A stretch of 64,000 bases of DNA from Opitutaceae bacterium (lineage in GTDB: Bacteria > Verrucomicrobiota > Verrucomicrobiia > Opitutales > Opitutaceae). A model generated the notes under the pieces. It had not been told where the DNA came from and did not search any database. It saw only the letters and a program-made list of their open reading frames with translations. This document shows positions 62,854 to 64,000 of the stretch, piece after piece. Where the stretch lies: positions 1-64,000 of the forward strand of contig JAQTYQ010000015.1 of NCBI GenBank assembly GCA_028688225.1, written 5' to 3'. Made by a program: the position numbers and the translations under genes. The first letter of the stretch is position 1. The number at the start of each line of letters is the position of its first letter.

Positions 62854-64000
62854 ATGAATGCCGTCGCGGAAACCGGCGCGACGACGTCCTTGTCGCCGGA
62901 GCCCGCACCCGGAGGCGCGCGTCCCCCGAAAACGCCCGCCTGCCGCCATTGCGGTTCGCCGCTGCTGACCGACGCGGCGCGCGCCTCGGGCTTCTGCTGC
63001 GCCGGCTGCGCCTATGTCCATCGCCTCGTGAGCGAAGGCGGGCTGGGCCAGTATTACCGGCTCAAGGACCAGGTCATCGCGCCGGTCGACAGCGCGCTCT
63101 TCCAGCCGCGCGACTACGGCTGGCTGGAAAAGCTGCAACGCGATGCGGAGGGTAGGGCGCGACCGCCGGGCGCGCCGATCTCAACCCAAGCCGGGGTCGC
63201 CGACCCCGGCTACAAGCGGCCGCCGGAAATGGTCCTCGACCTGCAGGGCATCTCCTGCGTGGGCTGCGTGTGGCTGATCGAGAAGCTGTTCGAGCGCGAG
63301 CCGGGCGCGCTGCGCCTGGAGCTCAACGCCCAGCTCGGCCGCCTGCGGATGAAATGGCGGCCGGGCCGGTTCGACGCCGCGCATTTCGCCCGCACGCTGC
63401 AGTCCTTCAGCTACTTTCTCGGTCCGCCCGGCGCGGAGCCGTCCGCCCCGCCCGAAAGCCGCGATCTCGCCAAGCGCATCGGGCTCTGCACCGCCTTCGC
63501 GATGAACATCATGCTGTTCACGCTGCCGGCGTACTTCGGCATGGAGGCGGCGTTTCCGTATGCGCGGCTCTTCGGCACGCTGGCGATGGTGTTCGGCACG
63601 CTGAGCCTGCTCGCGGGGGGCAGCTATTTCATCGGCCGGGCGGCGCGGGCGGTGCGCGACCGGCTCCTGCATATCGATCTGCCGATCGCGCTCGGCATCG
63701 TCGGTGCGTATGCCGGCTCCCTGTACGGGTGGGTCATGCAGGACGAGCGGTTCACGTACTTCGATTTCGTCGGGTCGTTCATCCTCCTGATGCTGGTCGG
63801 CCGCTGGGCGCAGGTCGCGGCGGTCGAGCGCAACCGCCGCCGGCTGCTCCGCCACCAGCCGGGACTGCAGAAAGTACGGTTGCTGGCCGCCGACGGCAAT
63901 CGACCGGCCGGCCCGGTAGCAGCCGAGGTAACGAGGCTGGAATCCCCGGCAGTCAATGCAAGCCAGCCTCCTTACGTCGGCTGCTACGACGAGATCGCCG
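62854..64000 (+). CDS. ccoI: CcoI, copper-translocating P-type ATPase, N-terminal part
   Basis: 382 codons are inside the window and the gene continues beyond it. The N-terminal DUF2318-like metal domain (CRHCGSPLLTD, GFCCAGCAYVHRLV) is followed by an HMA domain (LDLQGISCVGCVWLIEKLFER) and the first membrane helices (LCTAFAMNIMLFTLPAYFG, LAMVFGTLSLLAGGSYFIGRAARAV). CcoI supplies copper for the CcoN active site. Two palindromic repeats lie in the coding sequence: 63189-63211 in the linker before the HMA domain, and 63916-63987. The P-loop and CPC motif are not yet reached. Confidence 0.93.
   Translation, partial: MNAVAETGATTSLSPEPAPGGARPPKTPACRHCGSPLLTDAARASGFCCAGCAYVHRLVSEGGLGQYYRLKDQVIAPVDSALFQPRDYGWLEKLQRDAEGRARPPGAPISTQAGVADPGYKRPPEMVLDLQGISCVGCVWLIEKLFEREPGALRLELNAQLGRLRMKWRPGRFDAAHFARTLQSFSYFLGPPGAEPSAPPESRDLAKRIGLCTAFAMNIMLFTLPAYFGMEAAFPYARLFGTLAMVFGTLSLLAGGSYFIGRAARAVRDRLLHIDLPIALGIVGAYAGSLYGWVMQDERFTYFDFVGSFILLMLVGRWAQVAAVERNRRRLLRHQPGLQKVRLLAADGNRPAGPVAAEVTRLESPAVNASQPPYVGCYDEIA
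63189..63211 (+). repeat. Perfect 11-bp-arm palindrome in the ccoI linker
   Basis: AGCCGGGGTCG and its complement CGACCCCGGCT flank a single base. In frame it encodes AGVADPG, in the linker between the two metal-binding parts. Confidence 0.75.
63916..63987 (+). repeat. Palindromic element inserted in frame in ccoI
   Basis: The arms begin GTAGCAGCCGAGGTAACG and end CGTCGGCTGCTAC; 23 of 25 arm bases pair. It encodes VAAEVTRLE at the left, in the same frame as the ccoG copy (VAADVRRLT). Confidence 0.8.

Overview
The window looks like a chromosomal segment of a GC-rich, Gram-negative, facultatively microaerobic bacterium, most likely a member of the Verrucomicrobiota close to Opitutaceae. This placement is an inference. 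It rests on high GC, an LptF/LptG-type permease, a fused ccoNO gene for cbb3 oxidase, ferredoxin-dependent 2-oxoacid oxidoreductase (korA with fused gamma domain, korB), PPDK, many palindromic intergenic repeats, and many genes that lack a clear Shine-Dalgarno (SD) sequence. No 16S rRNA or other decisive marker is present.

Layout. (1) 1-8190 is a compact minus-strand catabolic operon: RuBisCO-like protein, rhamnulokinase-like FGGY kinase, TIM-barrel sugar isomerase, E2-E1alpha-E1beta of a 2-oxoacid/acetoin-type dehydrogenase, LsrF-type aldolase/thiolase, and a cut-off ribulose-phosphate-epimerase-like gene. A divergent AraC/XylR-type regulator lies at 8436-9365. (2) 9366-11523 is a lower-GC accessory stretch with an unknown protein and a DEDD exonuclease/zinc-ribbon protein. 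It ends in a 25-nt 3' tRNA-Ser-like fragment that looks like an attachment-site scar, so the first 11.5 kb may be a genomic island. (3) 11.5-21 kb: hybrid histidine kinase, polyphosphate kinase, succinate-semialdehyde dehydrogenase, a CnrYXH-like sigma/anti-sigma/metal-sensor module, and HtpG. (4) 21.5-36.9 kb: housekeeping and signalling genes (DUF4190-like, LptF/G, DUF1846, DgkA, a three-gene two-component cluster, ThpR, PfkA, HflX, Na+/H+ antiporter), separated by repeat-rich spacers. (5) 37-54.4 kb: a secreted protein with a perfect 363-bp internal duplication, KorAB, a PaaX-like regulator flanked by two 34-bp palindromes, Tag, an MFS transporter, a WYL regulator with VOC and SRPBCC genes, a large secreted esterase, PPDK, and a GNAT protein. 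(6) 54.5-64 kb: a PocR-AraC regulator, an HPF-like protein, and the cbb3 oxidase locus ccoS-ccoNO-ccoQ-ccoP-ccoG-(small TM protein)-safE-ccoI, which runs off the right edge.

How the genes fit together. The first operon reads as sugar uptake product -> isomerase -> kinase -> RuBisCO-like step -> carbon-carbon cleavage by an LsrF-type thiolase and an E1/E2 complex, giving triose phosphate and acyl-CoA. This gene combination is not a pathway I can name and is the best candidate for a new system. The right-hand locus encodes an oxygen-affinity terminal oxidase with unusual features: fused NO, a mono-haem CcoP, and palindromic repeats inserted in frame in ccoG and ccoI. A family of repeats, including hexamer tracts directly before the htpG and ccoQ start codons, runs through the whole segment.
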